Assembly: GCA_036250195.1 (NCBI GenBank) | Contig: JAVHZZ010000008.1 | Coordinates: forward strand, 7,802,434-7,866,433 | DNA from: Mixophyes australis | Taxonomy: Eukaryota > Chordata > Amphibia > Anura > Limnodynastidae | Reading direction: 5' to 3' | Length of the DNA: 64,000 nucleotides | Part shown: piece by piece, positions 22,599 to 33,760 of the stretch | Numbering within the stretch: position 1 is the stretch's first letter | How the letters are laid out: the number at the start of each line of letters is the position of its first letter | Position numbers and translations under genes: made by a program | Notes under the pieces: model-generated | Databases searched by the model: none | The model's input: only the letters and a program-made list of their open reading frames with translations | What the model was told of the DNA's origin: nothing

Positions 22599-25117
22599 TG
22601 GACTGGATCACTGTGCCAACTGCATTTTTTTCTTTTAAAATAGGCTGCTGAGTTCAGTCTTGCTCTCCCCTGGTAACAAGCTTGCGTGATGCCCAGTGGC
22701 AAACTTGCTCATCATCTTGTGACGTTATTTGCCTGTGTCATCACATATGTGCTTGGTCGAGCGGGGGATGACAGTGGGCACCAGGGCGAGAGCAGCATGT
22801 CCCCCTTAGTTCAGCTCTGGCAACTTGTGGCAACCTCTAGGCTGCCAGTCAGTGCCCCCTTAGACCATCACCCAGGGGTAAGTTACCCCCACTTTGCGAC
22901 GCCTCTGGTAAATGTCCTTTAAGATATTTCTTATTTTTCTTTACAGTATTGCAAATATTATTATAAATGTTTCTCATAACAAACCTTTTTTGCTATGAGT
23001 AACAATGTAGCGAAAACAATCAATTTAAGCGGCTTTATAAGAATAAACAATTTATGTAACTTGCTTCTGTTATTCTAATATATTCCGAAATAAGTATTAA
23101 ACCCCAGATATCAGGAGGGGAGGCAATTATCATGGACTTATTTTCCTAATTAGTCTGGTACAGGCACATTTCCCTCCCTCCTGATGTCTGGGATATTGGA
23201 TATTTTCTTCTGGAATAAAACATTGAAGCACGTGTTATTTAAACAATATCCTGCAGCAAAGACAACGTGCACAGGAGCTCTGAAATCACGTCTGTGTGTA
23301 TGAAGAGTGGGGTGGGGGACTGGGCTGTGGACATAGCCAAGTGGCAGGTGCCAGCCTATGGGCACCTCAGGTGGCATCGCAAATATGCTAGTCAGCATTT
23401 CCTGTTTGTGGTGCCACAGCTGTGCTGCTACCTAGAATTGGTTGGCTGCAATAAAATGCTAATTAGCTTCTGTTGGACTTAATATTTCAGTGCCTCCTCC
23501 CCCAGGATTCTCGTTTTCCTAGACGAAGATGCCAGTTGGGTCTGTGATTAAATTAGAAAAAAAACAAAAAACTAGCAATAGTAACCTCCATGGCAGGGGA
23601 AGAGGTTCTAAGACTCCAGCAGCGGTTGACATTGCAGAGATTTATGTCAGCCATAACGTTTTCCACTGGTGGAAGCCAAAATTCGGTGCTAGAGGGTGCT
23701 GCCTCACTTCTTATAGAAGGGGAAATGAAAACGTCCAGGTCTATTAGAATCAAACACGGCTGCCATCTGGGCTGGGAAGAACGACTGATATTTTCTATCC
23801 GTATGGAAAACTTTTTTTTGGGTTTTGTTTTGTTTTTTTGGGAGAGGGAGGGGGTATAAAAAATATTTATTGGCAGAAGCAAATGGGAACCAGGGAAATT
23901 TTATACAGGAGTATTAACGCAAATATAATCTAAGGGAAAAATGACATTGCGGAGCAGTAATGTCTGCACGTTAACAAGTATGTCATTCCGGTAATGTTTA
24001 TAGAGAAAAAGGCAATGAGTGTAGAATTGCACTGTTGGGATTAATGTAGTCAGGAATTACACAGGCACTTCTTCAGGAGCGACAGAAAATATGACCTAAC
24101 TAAAGTCAACAATATAGTAACTAGCTTGAAAAGTTTTGGCTGGCCCTGTAGTTTGTAATGTTCAACCCAGTAGCAACTCTGTGCAAAGTTTTCAACAAGT
24201 CTTAGCATTTGTTTACTAAATCATGGCCTATAAACGGTGCATGCAAGAAATATAGGAAAAATTTTAATATTTAATGATATATTGACTATCCCAAAGTCTC
24301 TCAGTAGAGTCCCAGAGGTACAAACAGTAGATGCACAATATTATTTGCTATTTCAGCTCCAGAAATATAATGAGAATAGCCAATTAAATATTTTTTTGCA
24401 AGTTGAGACAGCACCAGAAATAATAATCCATTTAACTCATATTGAAGACATACATATTGATATTCAGGGAAAAAATATATTTTCCCTTTAAGAATTTATT
24501 CTGTTGCGTGAGAATAAGATAAAAGGCAGGTTTATCGCTGGGCGTTTGCAACAGTTGCCTGGGACCCTGATTATTTTTTATATGCATAATCTGTTGTGCC
24601 ATTCTAATACCAAAACACATATAGTAATCAGTACTGCCTCTTATACTAGTGTCCTATGTATCTTTATATTGTGTTGAGCTTGATGGGTCTCTAATAAGTT
24701 GTAGAATAAGTGATGTACAATGTCCACCAGTCCGTGAGAGCGTTGAGAGCTGGCCTAGGACGAGGACTCTGTGTACCTCAAGTGATTGGCACTGGCTTCA
24801 TTGGGGCACAGAGTCTATTGGCCTCACTGGCGTATCGCATGGGGAGCGGTGCACACTGACCCATGAGTCAACGGGTCTCGCTCTGTCCCATTTAGTTGTG
24901 ACACAGCCAGGCAGGCATAAAACTGATGACTTCCAGCAGCATCGACAATGCCACTCTGGTCATGCACCCTCTTGCACATCTTTCAGTTTATTGAGAAAGC
25001 GCCATTGATTGGCTTCCTCGGTCTCCAACAGAGGCCTCTGCCAGGAAGGTTGGACTGCCAGGAGAAGGCGTCTTACCAGGAAGCTCCACGGTACCAAACC
25101 ATGAAGATAACTAGTTT
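22599..25117. other. Unassigned
   Basis: Mostly single-copy sequence. The ORFs at 23,529-23,882 and 24,649-25,008 show no recognisable domain. Confidence 0.4.
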
Positions 25118-27918
25118 CCAGGAACAAACTGAAGGTCAGGGAAGGCAGTAATGTAGCATAGTAAAAGAACAAGCTGAAGGTCAGGGAAAGCAGCAATGTA
25201 GCATAGTAAAAGAACAAGCTGAAGGTCAGGGAAAGCAGTAATGTAGCATAGTGAAAGAACAAGTTGAAAGTCAGGGAAAGCAGCAATGTAACATAGTGAA
25301 AGAACAAGTTGAAGGTCAGGGAAGGCAGCAATGTAGCATAGTGAAAGAACAAGCTGAAGGTCAGGGAAAGCAGTAATGTAGCATAGTGAAAGAACAAGCT
25401 GAAGGTCAGGGAAAGCAGTAATGTAGCATAGTGAAAGAACAAGCTGAAGGTCAGGGAAAGCAGTAATGTAGCATAGTGAAAGAACAAGCTGAAGGTCAGG
25501 GAAAGCAGTAATGTAGCATAGTGAAAGAACAAGCTGAAGGTCAGGGAAAGCAGCAATGTAGCATAGTGAAAGAACAAGTTGAAGGTCAGGGAAGGCAGTA
25601 ATGTAGCATAGTGAAAGAACAAGCTGAAGGTCAGGGAAAGCAGTAATGTAGCATAGTGAAAGAACAAGCTGAAGGTCAGGGAAAGCAGCAATGTAGCATA
25701 GTGAAAGAACAAGTTTAAAGTCAGGGAAAGCAGCAATGTAACATAGTGAAAGAACAAGTTGAAGGTCAGGGAAGGCAGCAATGTAGCATAGTGAAAGAAC
25801 AAGCTGAAGGTCAGGGAAAGCAGTAATGTAGCATAGTGAAAGAACAAGCTGAAGGTCAGGGAAAGCAGTAATGTAGCATAGTGAAAGAACAAGCTGAAGG
25901 TCAGGGAAAGCAGTAATGTAGCATAGTGAAAGAACAAGCTGAAGGTCAGGGAAAGCAGCAATGTAGCATAGTGAAAGAACAAGTTGAAGGTCAGGGAAGG
26001 CAGTAATGTAGCATAGTGAAAGAACAAGCTGAAGGTCAGGGAAAGCAGTAATGTAGCATAGTGAAAGAACAAGTTTAAAGTCAGGGAAAGCAGCAATGTA
26101 GCATAGTGAAAGAACAAGTTGAAAGTCAGGGAAAGTAGCAATGTAACATAGTGAAAGAACAAGTTGAAGGTCAGGGAAAGCAGCAATGTAGCATAGTGAA
26201 AGAACAAGCTGAAGGTCAGGGAAAGCAGTAATGTAGCATAGTGAAAGAACAAGCTGAAGGTCAGGGAAAGCAGCAATGTAGCATAGTGAAAGAACAAGTT
26301 GAAGGTCAGGGAAGGCAGTAATGTAGCATAGTGAAAGAACAAGCTGAAGGTCAGGGAAAGCAGTAATGTAGCATAGTGAAAGAACAAGCTGAAGGTCAGG
26401 GAAAGCAGTAATGTAGCATAGTGAAAGAACAAGCTGAAGGTCAGGGAAAGCAGCAATGTAGCATAGTGAAAGAACAAGTTGAAGGTCAGGGAAGGCAGTA
26501 ATGTAGCATAGTGAAAGAACAAGCTGAAGGTCAGGGAAAGCAGTAATGTAGCATAGTGAAAGAACAAGTTTAAAGTCAGGGAAAGCAGCAATGTAGCATA
26601 GTGAAAGAACAAGTTGAAAGTCAGGGAAAGTAGCAATGTAACATAGTGAAAGAACAAGTTGAAGGTCAGGGAAAGCAGCAATGTAGCATAGTGAAAGAAC
26701 AAGCTGAAGGTCAGGGAAAGCAGTAATGTAGCATAGTGAAAGAACAAGCTGAAGGTCAGGGAAAGCAGCAATGTAGCATAGTGAAAGAACAAGTTGAAGG
26801 TCAGGGAAGGCAGTAATGTAGCATAGTGAAAGAACAAGCTGAAGGTCAGGGAAAGCAGTAATGTAGCATAGTGAAAGAACAAGCTGAAGGTCAGGGAAAG
26901 CAGCAATGTAGCATAGTGAAAGAACAAGTTTAAAGTCAGGGAAAGCAGCAATGTAACATAGTGAAAGAACAAGTTGAAGGTCAGGGAAGGCAGCAATGTA
27001 GCATAGTGAAAGAACAAGTTGAAGGTCAGGGAAAGTAGCAATGTAACATAGTGAAAGAACAAGTTGAAGGTCAGGGAAGGCAGCAATGTAGCATAGTGAA
27101 AGAACAAGTTGAAGGTCAGGGAAAGCAGTAATGTAGCATAGTGAAAGAACAAGTTGAAGGTCAGGGAAGGCAGCAATGTCGTATAGTGAAAGAACAAGTT
27201 GAAGGTCAGGGAAAGCAGCAATGTAGCATAGTGAAAGAACAAGCTGAAGGTCAGGGAAAGCAGCAATGTAGTATAGTGAAAGAACAAGCTGAAGGTCAGG
27301 GAAAGCAGCAATGTAGCATAGTGAAAGAACAAGTTGAAAGTCAGGGAAAGTAGCAATGTAACATAGTGAAAGAACAAGTTGAAGGTCAGGGAAGGCAGCA
27401 ATGTAGCATAGTGAAAGAACAAGTTGAAGGTCAGGGAAAGTAGCAATGTAACATAGTGAAAGAACAAGTTGAAGGTCAGGGAAGGCAGCAATGTAGCATA
27501 GTGAAAGAACAAGCTGAAGGTCAGGGAAAGCAGCAATGTAGCATAGTGAAAGAACAAGTTGAAAGTCAGGGAAAGCAGCAATGTCGTATAGTGAAAGAAC
27601 AAGTTGAAGGTCAGGGAAAGTAGCAATGTAACATAGTGAAAGAACAAGTTGAAAGTCAGGGAAAGCAGCAATGTCGTATAGTGAAAGCACAAGTTGAAGG
27701 TCAGGGAAGGCAGCAATGTAGCATAGTGAAAGAACAAGCTGAAGGTCAGGGAAGGCAGCAATGTAGCATAGTGAAAGAACAAGCTGATGGTCAGGGAAGG
27801 CAGCAATGTAGCATAGTGAAAGAACAAGCTGAAGGTCAGGGAAGGCAGCAATGTAGCATAGTGAAAGAACAAGCTGAAGGTCAGGGAAGGCAGCAATGTA
27901 GCATAGTGAAAGAACAGT
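25118..27918. repeat. 45-bp minisatellite, about 62 units
   Basis: The unit is ATAGTGAAAGAACAAGCTGA followed by AGGTCAGGGAAAGCAGTAATGTAGC, 45 bp. Variation is confined to a few positions (GCTGAAGG/GTTGAAGG/GTTTAAAG, AAGCAG/AGGCAG/AAGTAG, TAATG/CAATG, GTAGC/GTAAC/GTCGT). A stretch of at least seven units from 26,071 recurs at 26,566, a shift of 495 bp or 11 units, showing higher-order duplication. The length is a multiple of three, so a minus-strand frame of 989 codons and another of 859 codons stay open across it. Neither looks like a gene. Confidence 0.96.
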
Positions 27919-28000
27919 CTGAAAATCAATATTCAGAGCGGCAACTTGTCAGGAGCTGCGGCGGTCACGGGCACCACCGCGACTCTCCCCCATCCTGTAT

Positions 28001-28214
28001 TGACTGTTTTTTCATGTAGCACACAAATATCAACTTTAAATTTCAGTGTACAAATAAGCTATCAAGTATTTGTGTGCTACATGAAAAAACAGTCAGTATT
28101 AAACTTATGTGCAAAACAGAATACTAATTTGCACCCCTTGCATTGTAACATGGTTTTGTCCAGGAGACTTAAATAAGAAGTTTCTTAAGTTAAGATCCTT
28201 AATGAATCAGGCCC
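28001..28214. mobile_element. Fold-back MITE, one arm plus centre
   Basis: Begins abruptly at TGACTGTTTTTTCATGTAGC and ends CCTTAATGAATCAGGCCCC. It lies just after the 45-bp minisatellite. The left outer third is missing. Confidence 0.82.
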
Positions 28215-28496
28215 CAGATGTCTACTTATCTGTGCATCGTGCCAATGTTCTTCACCATCCAAAATACGCACCTTACGTTAGCGGTGTTCTGTCTCCCTAC
28301 CTATGGTCCTTCCTATTAGGGCCAGATTTCGTCTGTAGTCACGATCCTCAAACGGTGTCGGAGATTTAAAAACAAACAAACCATAAAGTGTTCTGAAAAT
28401 AATTCACCTAACTTTCTTTTGATATTTTTTCTTTACAAGAGTACTGTAAATATTAATGAACAAGCCTGTTTCTCATTTTGAAAGCAAACTAACAAA

Positions 28497-28562
28497 TTAT
28501 TATTATTATAATTAAATTATTATTATTAATAATATAATAGTATTAATAATAATAGTATTATT
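28497..28562. repeat. (ATT/AAT)n microsatellite
   Basis: Imperfect TTATTA/TAATAA triplets. Confidence 0.8.
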
Positions 28563-29203
28563 AACATTTTTCTTCCACCATACATCGATACATCGGTTTA
28601 ATATGGGGAACGCTCGCAATAAATCATTGAAGTCTGCTTCAAACTGTGTTGTATGATTTATAGAAATAGAACCTTGAAGGATCTGTTGGCTGTTTTTACT
28701 TTCGGCTGACATATGAGTTTTTTCCCCCTAAAGGATGTGTTATATATCACAGATGTATCCTTGGTGCAATATGGTGTGTTGGACATATAATAGTGAGCAT
28801 TTGTTTCTAAATATATGAAGCTCCCTTTCTCTCAACACTACAGAAAGGATCAAAGACTAAAAGCTTTAACACCAGTGGCACTGTGACCAAAATATTTGTA
28901 CGCTCCTGATTTCAAAGTAGCAAAACCACAATGACCGACACAGGGCAATCAAGGAAAGACGTTACTGACAGATAGATAGGAGTCTTGTGACAGACAGATA
29001 ATAGTTATTTAACCGTCGGATCCTATTTTCACATGGTGTTTTTATTCTTATTATTAAGAACTAGGGAAACAACGACATTAAAATACAGAGTGTCAATTAG
29101 CCATTTACATGGCAATAAGGGGAAACATATTCTGTAAGGAGGAATGGAAATTTAGGTTAAATTAATAATGCGATTAAGGTGATATCTGTACTATTGCGAT
29201 TAT

Positions 29204-29374
29204 GGGGGTAAATGTATCAAGCTAAGAGTTTTCCGGCGGGTTTGAAAAGTGGAGAAGTTGCCTATAGCAACCAATCAGATTCTATTTTGTAGAATGTACT
29301 AAATAAATGGTATCTAGAATCTGATTGGTTTTTCAAACCCGCCGGAAAGCTCTCAGCTTGATACATTTACCCCC
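29204..29374. mobile_element. Fold-back MITE with CCAATCAGATTCTA arms
   Basis: GGGGGTAAATGTATCAAGCT at the left mirrors AGCTTGATACATTTACCCCC at the right. It is flanked by TAT on both sides, a 3-bp target duplication. Confidence 0.88.
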
Positions 29375-29497
29375 TATATGTCTCTTTTTTTGTGTTTGAA
29401 GATTTTAATTACATTGGGTGATGTGCAACCCCATTAGAAGCACAGGACGAAACCCGTTCTCTGTCACCTGAGAGATGGTAAAAATAAAATATTAAAC

Positions 29498-29695
29498 TAG
29501 ACGTGCGCTGACCCTCGCGTTTCGTCTTTGTTACTGGTTTTGTCAAACAAATGTGAACATTTTTGGTTTTGGATCTGGATTTGATTGAAAAAACAGGAAA
29601 AATAATGTAATTTTGAGCTGTTTTTGCTCCTATATTACTATTTATAGCAATAACATTAATTTCCAGTCTATTTTCTAATGATCCCTTCACAACAG
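29498..29695 (-). mobile_element. Truncated hAT-relative end
   Basis: The edge TAGACGTGCGCTGACCC resembles the right terminus of the intact hAT in reverse complement. The TTTTTGGTTTTGGATCTGGA stretch and an AATAACATTAATTTCCAGTC block are shared with the element at 32,004-32,710. Only one end is visible and no target duplication was found. Confidence 0.65.
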
Positions 29696-30552
29696 TCCCA
29701 ATTTTTTACCAATGTTGGCCAAAGTCTGCAGCGAGCTGTCTTAATGGAGAGTTTGTAATTTTACAATCATTGTATTTGATTTCTCTGGTTCAATTAAAAA
29801 ATAATAATACACTGAATAGTGTTGATATCTCCCTTTCATTGCATCTAAACCTCCTTCAAGTGCTCAGAGTTACTATTACTGTGACTGAGTAAATAACTAA
29901 CCACACGGACAGCAATGTAAATTTGGCAAAAGGTCACAGTTTTTATTTAAACAAAAATGGTGTCGGAGAGAGAGCAATGCGAGTCAGCTAACAACTAATA
30001 GCAAAACCAAACAGCGAAAGGTCAGATTACTACTACACCACTGGTCCCAGGATATAATCCTTTACTATGTTACAGCTTCCTAGTTATAAGCTTTTAGAAC
30101 TAGCAGGAGAGGTCTTCACCTATAGCAGACATCTTTCCCATAGAGTTGGACGCACTCACAGGTACTCGGATATCCCCAGGACTCAATGTAGTAAAAGATT
30201 ATGTACAGGAACCGGTAGCGCAGATATAGGAGAAATGGGGCTAAGAGCACCCCTCCTCACGTCCACTCAAGAGGCAGCAACAATTTAATTACAGTCGGGC
30301 ACCCCGGCTGCCTGCCAGTAGCCGGGACGCAGTAGCAGTGTGAAGCATCCCAGTTGCCCTTCCTGGCATCAGAGTGAGTACCCCCCTTCTTGGGGACCGC
30401 CTCTGCTGCAAGACTCAGGCAGTGCCCATTACCCCGGGGTCGGACGAAGATTACCCTGGGGCAATTATTTTTCCGCCTTCCCTCCCACATAAATGTTTAT
30501 GAGTCTGCTAGTTTACTTCAGAAGGGCAGAATTACGGCACAGAGCATATAAG

Positions 30553-30714
30553 GCTGCTATTAAATTGACCTTAGTCTCTCTCGGTCTGTGTGTCTCTGTG
30601 TGTGTTAGGGAATTTAGACTGTAAGCTCCAATGGGGCAGAGACTGATGTGAGTGAGTTCTCTGTACAGCGCTGCGGAATTAGTGGCGCTAAATAAATAAA
30701 TGGTGATGATGATA
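30553..30714 (+). mobile_element. tRNA-SINE, 5'-truncated
   Basis: GGCTGCTATTAAATTGACC, a GT-rich stretch, ACTGTAAGCTCCAATGGGGC and a GGCGCTAAATAAATAAATGG tail. Confidence 0.85.
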
Positions 30715-30889
30715 TAAGGAAAACAAGGTAGGAAGGCCCTGCTCTTGGCTACCGATGAATGCTCTGACAATGTATTGTGTGCCTAATTTTTGAATGATAT
30801 ATATATAGTGTGAGTTTTGCAAAAAGAAAATTGCCTGTAAGGATGTTTCGCCTCGTCCGCTCTGTCTTTGATCACAAAGGACACTTACT

Positions 30890-31512
30890 ACAGCCTAATT
30901 TCAGGAAGTGAATGGGGAGGGGAAGGGGAGTTTCACCATAGTCAATGTACAGTAGGGATGTGCCAAACTCCAGCGCACGCAGCCACGTCCGAATCCAGCT
31001 CTGAAAGTCTCAAAGTTACTTGTCTTTCTTCTGTATCTCTTGCTCCAGCTACAGCTCTAGTCTAAGTCCTGATCAGTAGTAATGACGGTCTCGTATGCAT
31101 GCTATAACATGTGCTTGTAATCAGGAGCAATTGCAAAAATGCATTTTATGTATATTAGACATTAACAACATTCTAATAAATGTATTTCATGAGAGAGAAA
31201 AAAATGTAAAAAAACCTTTTTCTTTTTTTTTACTGTTTGATCATTAATGACTTTCTTATTAACTGGTGGCATTAATTATATATATATTTTTCCTGTGCGC
31301 TTTTTTGCGAATTTACACCCCACATAGGTATTGGACGTATCCTGCAGCGTCTTGGGTATTAGAGCACAGCGGACCTAGACCTGAATTCATCAGCGCACGT
31401 ATCTTTAGACCTGTGCCTTCATGAGTTCAGGCGCGCACAAAGCCAAAATACATGCGTTTTAAACCAAGCGCAGGTTGCGTTAAGAATGTGTGCATTGATG
31501 AATCAGGCCCCT
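30890..31512 (-). mobile_element. Long GGGCCTGATTC-type element, minus orientation
   Basis: GTCAATGTACAGTAGGGATG and TTGCTCCAGCTACAG are the reverse complement of words in 8,050-8,200. Ends TGATGAATCAGGCCCC at 31,512. Confidence 0.5.
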
Positions 31513-32003
31513 TAAGTTTAAAGGGCAGACCCAGAGTCCCAGGTCTGTTTATGGATCTTCACCACTTCCCATAAAAAATCTTCTTTATGCAACACCGCTC
31601 TTGTGGTGATGGACATTCAGATGGACACGATAATTGATGTCAGGTTTAGATACTGAGCAATATTCAGGAGAAACATTACAAAATAAAGAACCATCTCTAG
31701 AAACTTAGAATTCTTTCATGTTTAATGTTCGGCACATCTGGATCTATCGACTTTTGACTAAAATCTAATTTATCTCACAGTTCCTAAATCTCTGCTTTTC
31801 CCTGATGTCTACTTTAAAGTTGGCCAAACATGGGTGATTTTCTCCAGGTACCTTGGGTAATTTTGACCAAATTAACCCGAAATAGTCACAATTATGGGCT
31901 TCCACTGACCTCTAATGATGGCTGTCAGTGATTAATGTCCTCTAACCAAACTAATGGAGCTTGCGCGAGAGAAGCTTACGAAAGCGAGAATTGGCCTGAA
32001 TAT

Positions 32004-32710
32004 TACAGATGTTCACTGATACCCATGTTTTAATTTTGGCTTTGGTTTTGGATCTAGATTAACTTTGTGTTTTGCTTTTGGATCCCTATTTTTTTCTATT
32101 TTTTTTCCTTAAATCACATAATTTGGCTCCTTTTCTGTTCCTACATTTTTATTAACCTCAATAACATTAATTTCCAGTCATTTTCAGTCAATTTTTGTCA
32201 AGTGACAAGAACACTGCTACCCCTCCTGTTTAGTGTGAGCAATGGCACTGAGCAATGTCACTGGAGACTGGAGAGTGACAAGAACACTGCTACCCCTGTT
32301 TCCGTGTGAGCAATGGCACTGAGCAATGTCACTGGAGACTGGAGAGTGACAAGAACACTGCTACCCCTGTTTCCGTGTGAGCAATGGCACTGAGCAATGT
32401 CACTGGAGACTGGAGAGTGACAAGAACACTGCTACCCCTCCTGTTTCTGTGTGAGCAATGGTGCTAAGCAATATCACTGGAGATTGGAGAGTGACAAAGA
32501 CACTGCTACCCCTGCTTCTGTGTGAGCAATTGCACTGGATCTCCTGGTGAGGGAGGTACTTATGGCATCCAAAACCCACAAGATCTGACAACGCAACAAT
32601 GAAGTTTTGCCTCGATTCAGATCCAAGGATGCTCGAAAGTACCGAACCAGCTCGGATCTCCTAAGTTCAGGTGGGCTCGATTTTCAGAAAACCGAGCCCG
32701 ATCATCACTA
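32004..32710 (-). mobile_element. Non-autonomous hAT relative, 707 bp
   Basis: The left end (TACAGATGTTCACTGA and the following TTTTGG-rich sequence) is the reverse complement of the right end of the intact hAT. The right end holds an AACCGAGCCCGATCATCACTA terminus like the intact element's 5' end. It is flanked by CTGAATAT (31996-32003) and CTGAATGT (32711-32718), an 8-bp target duplication with one mismatch. It has no transposase coding. A 71-74 bp minisatellite fills the middle. It would need a transposase supplied in trans. Confidence 0.82.
32201..32540. repeat. 71-74 bp minisatellite inside the non-autonomous hAT
   Basis: The phrase AGTGACAAGAACACTGCTAC begins near 32201, 32274, 32345, 32416 and (with changes) 32490, so there are about 4.7 copies. 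The sequence differs from the arrays of the intact hAT. Short reading frames on both strands here come from the repeat. Confidence 0.88.
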
Positions 32711-32850
32711 CTGAATGTAGGACAACTCTTATTGTGCTCACTGGTTCACACTGCAGGATACGTCCAATACATATGCGGAATATAATGTCACAAAAGAACA
32801 CACAGAAAAAAAAATTCAATTAACTTCACATGTTAATAATATAGGGCCTG

Positions 32851-33366
32851 ATTCAATAAGGAAAGTTCAGTAAAGATTTGAGTGAGTTTTCTCCTGGACA
32901 AAACCATGTTACAATGCAAGGGGTGCAAATCAGTTTTATCTTTTGCACATAAGTTAAATATTGTCTGTTTTTTTATGTAGTACACTTTTACACTTAGCTA
33001 CATGTTTTTTAGCCGTATCATTTATACCAACTACAGGGCAGGTGTAAGTGCCAGCTGATAGGGATGACTACACGTATACATGCCAGAACATGTGCGTGCA
33101 AGTCAGAGAAACTGCAAAAATGCATTTTTTGTACGGTAGGCATTAAGAGTGTTGTTTAATTTTTTTTTGCATGCGTCTGATAGGACTATATTGCACATAT
33201 GCATTGTGCATATTCTGCAGTGCCTTCTGTCTATCTACATATGGCAAGTTAAGTATAGCCAGAACGTACTTATATTCAGATTCAAATGGAAATATCTGCT
33301 TGTACGTGCATGCAATTTACGTCTGATTTTAAAAAATGTAAATTGTGTTCGAAAGTGAATCAGATC
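32851..33366. mobile_element. GGGCCTGATTC MITE half fused to long-element sequence
   Basis: GGGCCTGATTCAATAAGG, then ACATGGTTTTGTCC-type arm complement to about 32,990. Beyond it the sequence is the reversed long-element interior (CTACAGGGCAGGTGTAAGTG, CATGCCAGAACATGTG). The other end is near AGTGAATCAGATCCCC. Confidence 0.55.
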
Positions 33367-33406
33367 CCCAATATCTACATGTCTGTGTCTTGACAATCCA
33401 ATCCTG

Positions 33407-33414
33407 ATTATCAT
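33407..33414. repeat. Target site duplication of the intact hAT, left copy
   Basis: ATTATCAT, identical to 39575-39582. It sits directly outside the TAGAGATGGG terminus. Confidence 0.92.
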
Positions 33415-33430
33415 TAGAGATGGGCGGGTC

Positions 33431-33547
33431 CGGTTCTCCGAGAACCGAACCCACCCGAACTTTGGGTATCCGAGTACCGAGCTGAGCAGCTCGGTACTCT
33501 CCCGCCCATTCCGAATCCAAATCGAGGCCGAACGTCATTGTGACGTT
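33431..33547 (+). promoter_or_regulatory. hAT 5' subterminal hairpin cluster
   Basis: Three perfect short inverted repeats lie in a row: CGGTTCT/AGAACCG at 33431-33437 and 33441-33447, GAGTACCGAGCT/AGCTCGGTACTC at 33472-33483 and 33488-33499, and AACGTCA/TGACGTT at 33531-33537 and 33541-33547. hAT transposases bind subterminal repeats through their BED fingers, so these are plausible binding sites; the TGACGT cores also resemble CRE half-sites. The function is inference. Confidence 0.55.
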
Positions 33548-33586
33548 GTCGGATCTCGGGACTCGGTTCTCGCGATACTTCAACTT

Positions 33587-33594
33587 TATAAATA
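33587..33594 (+). promoter_or_regulatory. Candidate TATA box of the hAT transposase promoter
   Basis: TATAAATA lies about 170 bp inside the element, downstream of the hairpin cluster and upstream of the tandem leader. It is the only clear TATA-like sequence between the 5' end and the array. A transcript starting about 30 bp downstream would carry the whole 1.7-kb array as leader, unless the array is spliced out or an internal promoter is used. Confidence 0.4.
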
Positions 33595-33760
33595 CACGCC
33601 TCCACAGCAATCCATCGCCATTTGACAGAGGGAGAGAGCAGGGTGTAGTCATAGGCTAATTAGAGCAGGGACAGAGAATACAATATTGTTCTTGCAATTG
33701 CTCTAACCAAAATCGCTAGTGCAGAGAGGAGGATAGAGGTTTATTATTTTTTCTTCATAT

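Larger units (their letters stand above)
28215..30552. other. Mostly unassigned, includes a MITE and a hAT fragment
   Basis: Apart from 28,497-28,562, 29,204-29,374 and 29,498-29,695, no feature is supportable. The GC-rich 30,290-30,480 part may belong to an LTR-like repeat, but no second copy is here. Confidence 0.35.

Noticed and set aside
24960..27929. 989-codon and 859-codon minus-strand ORFs
   Set aside because: Tandem 15-residue repeats from the 45-bp minisatellite. The hydrophobic repeats could suggest a membrane protein, but unit variants are not codon-biased in any way I can see.
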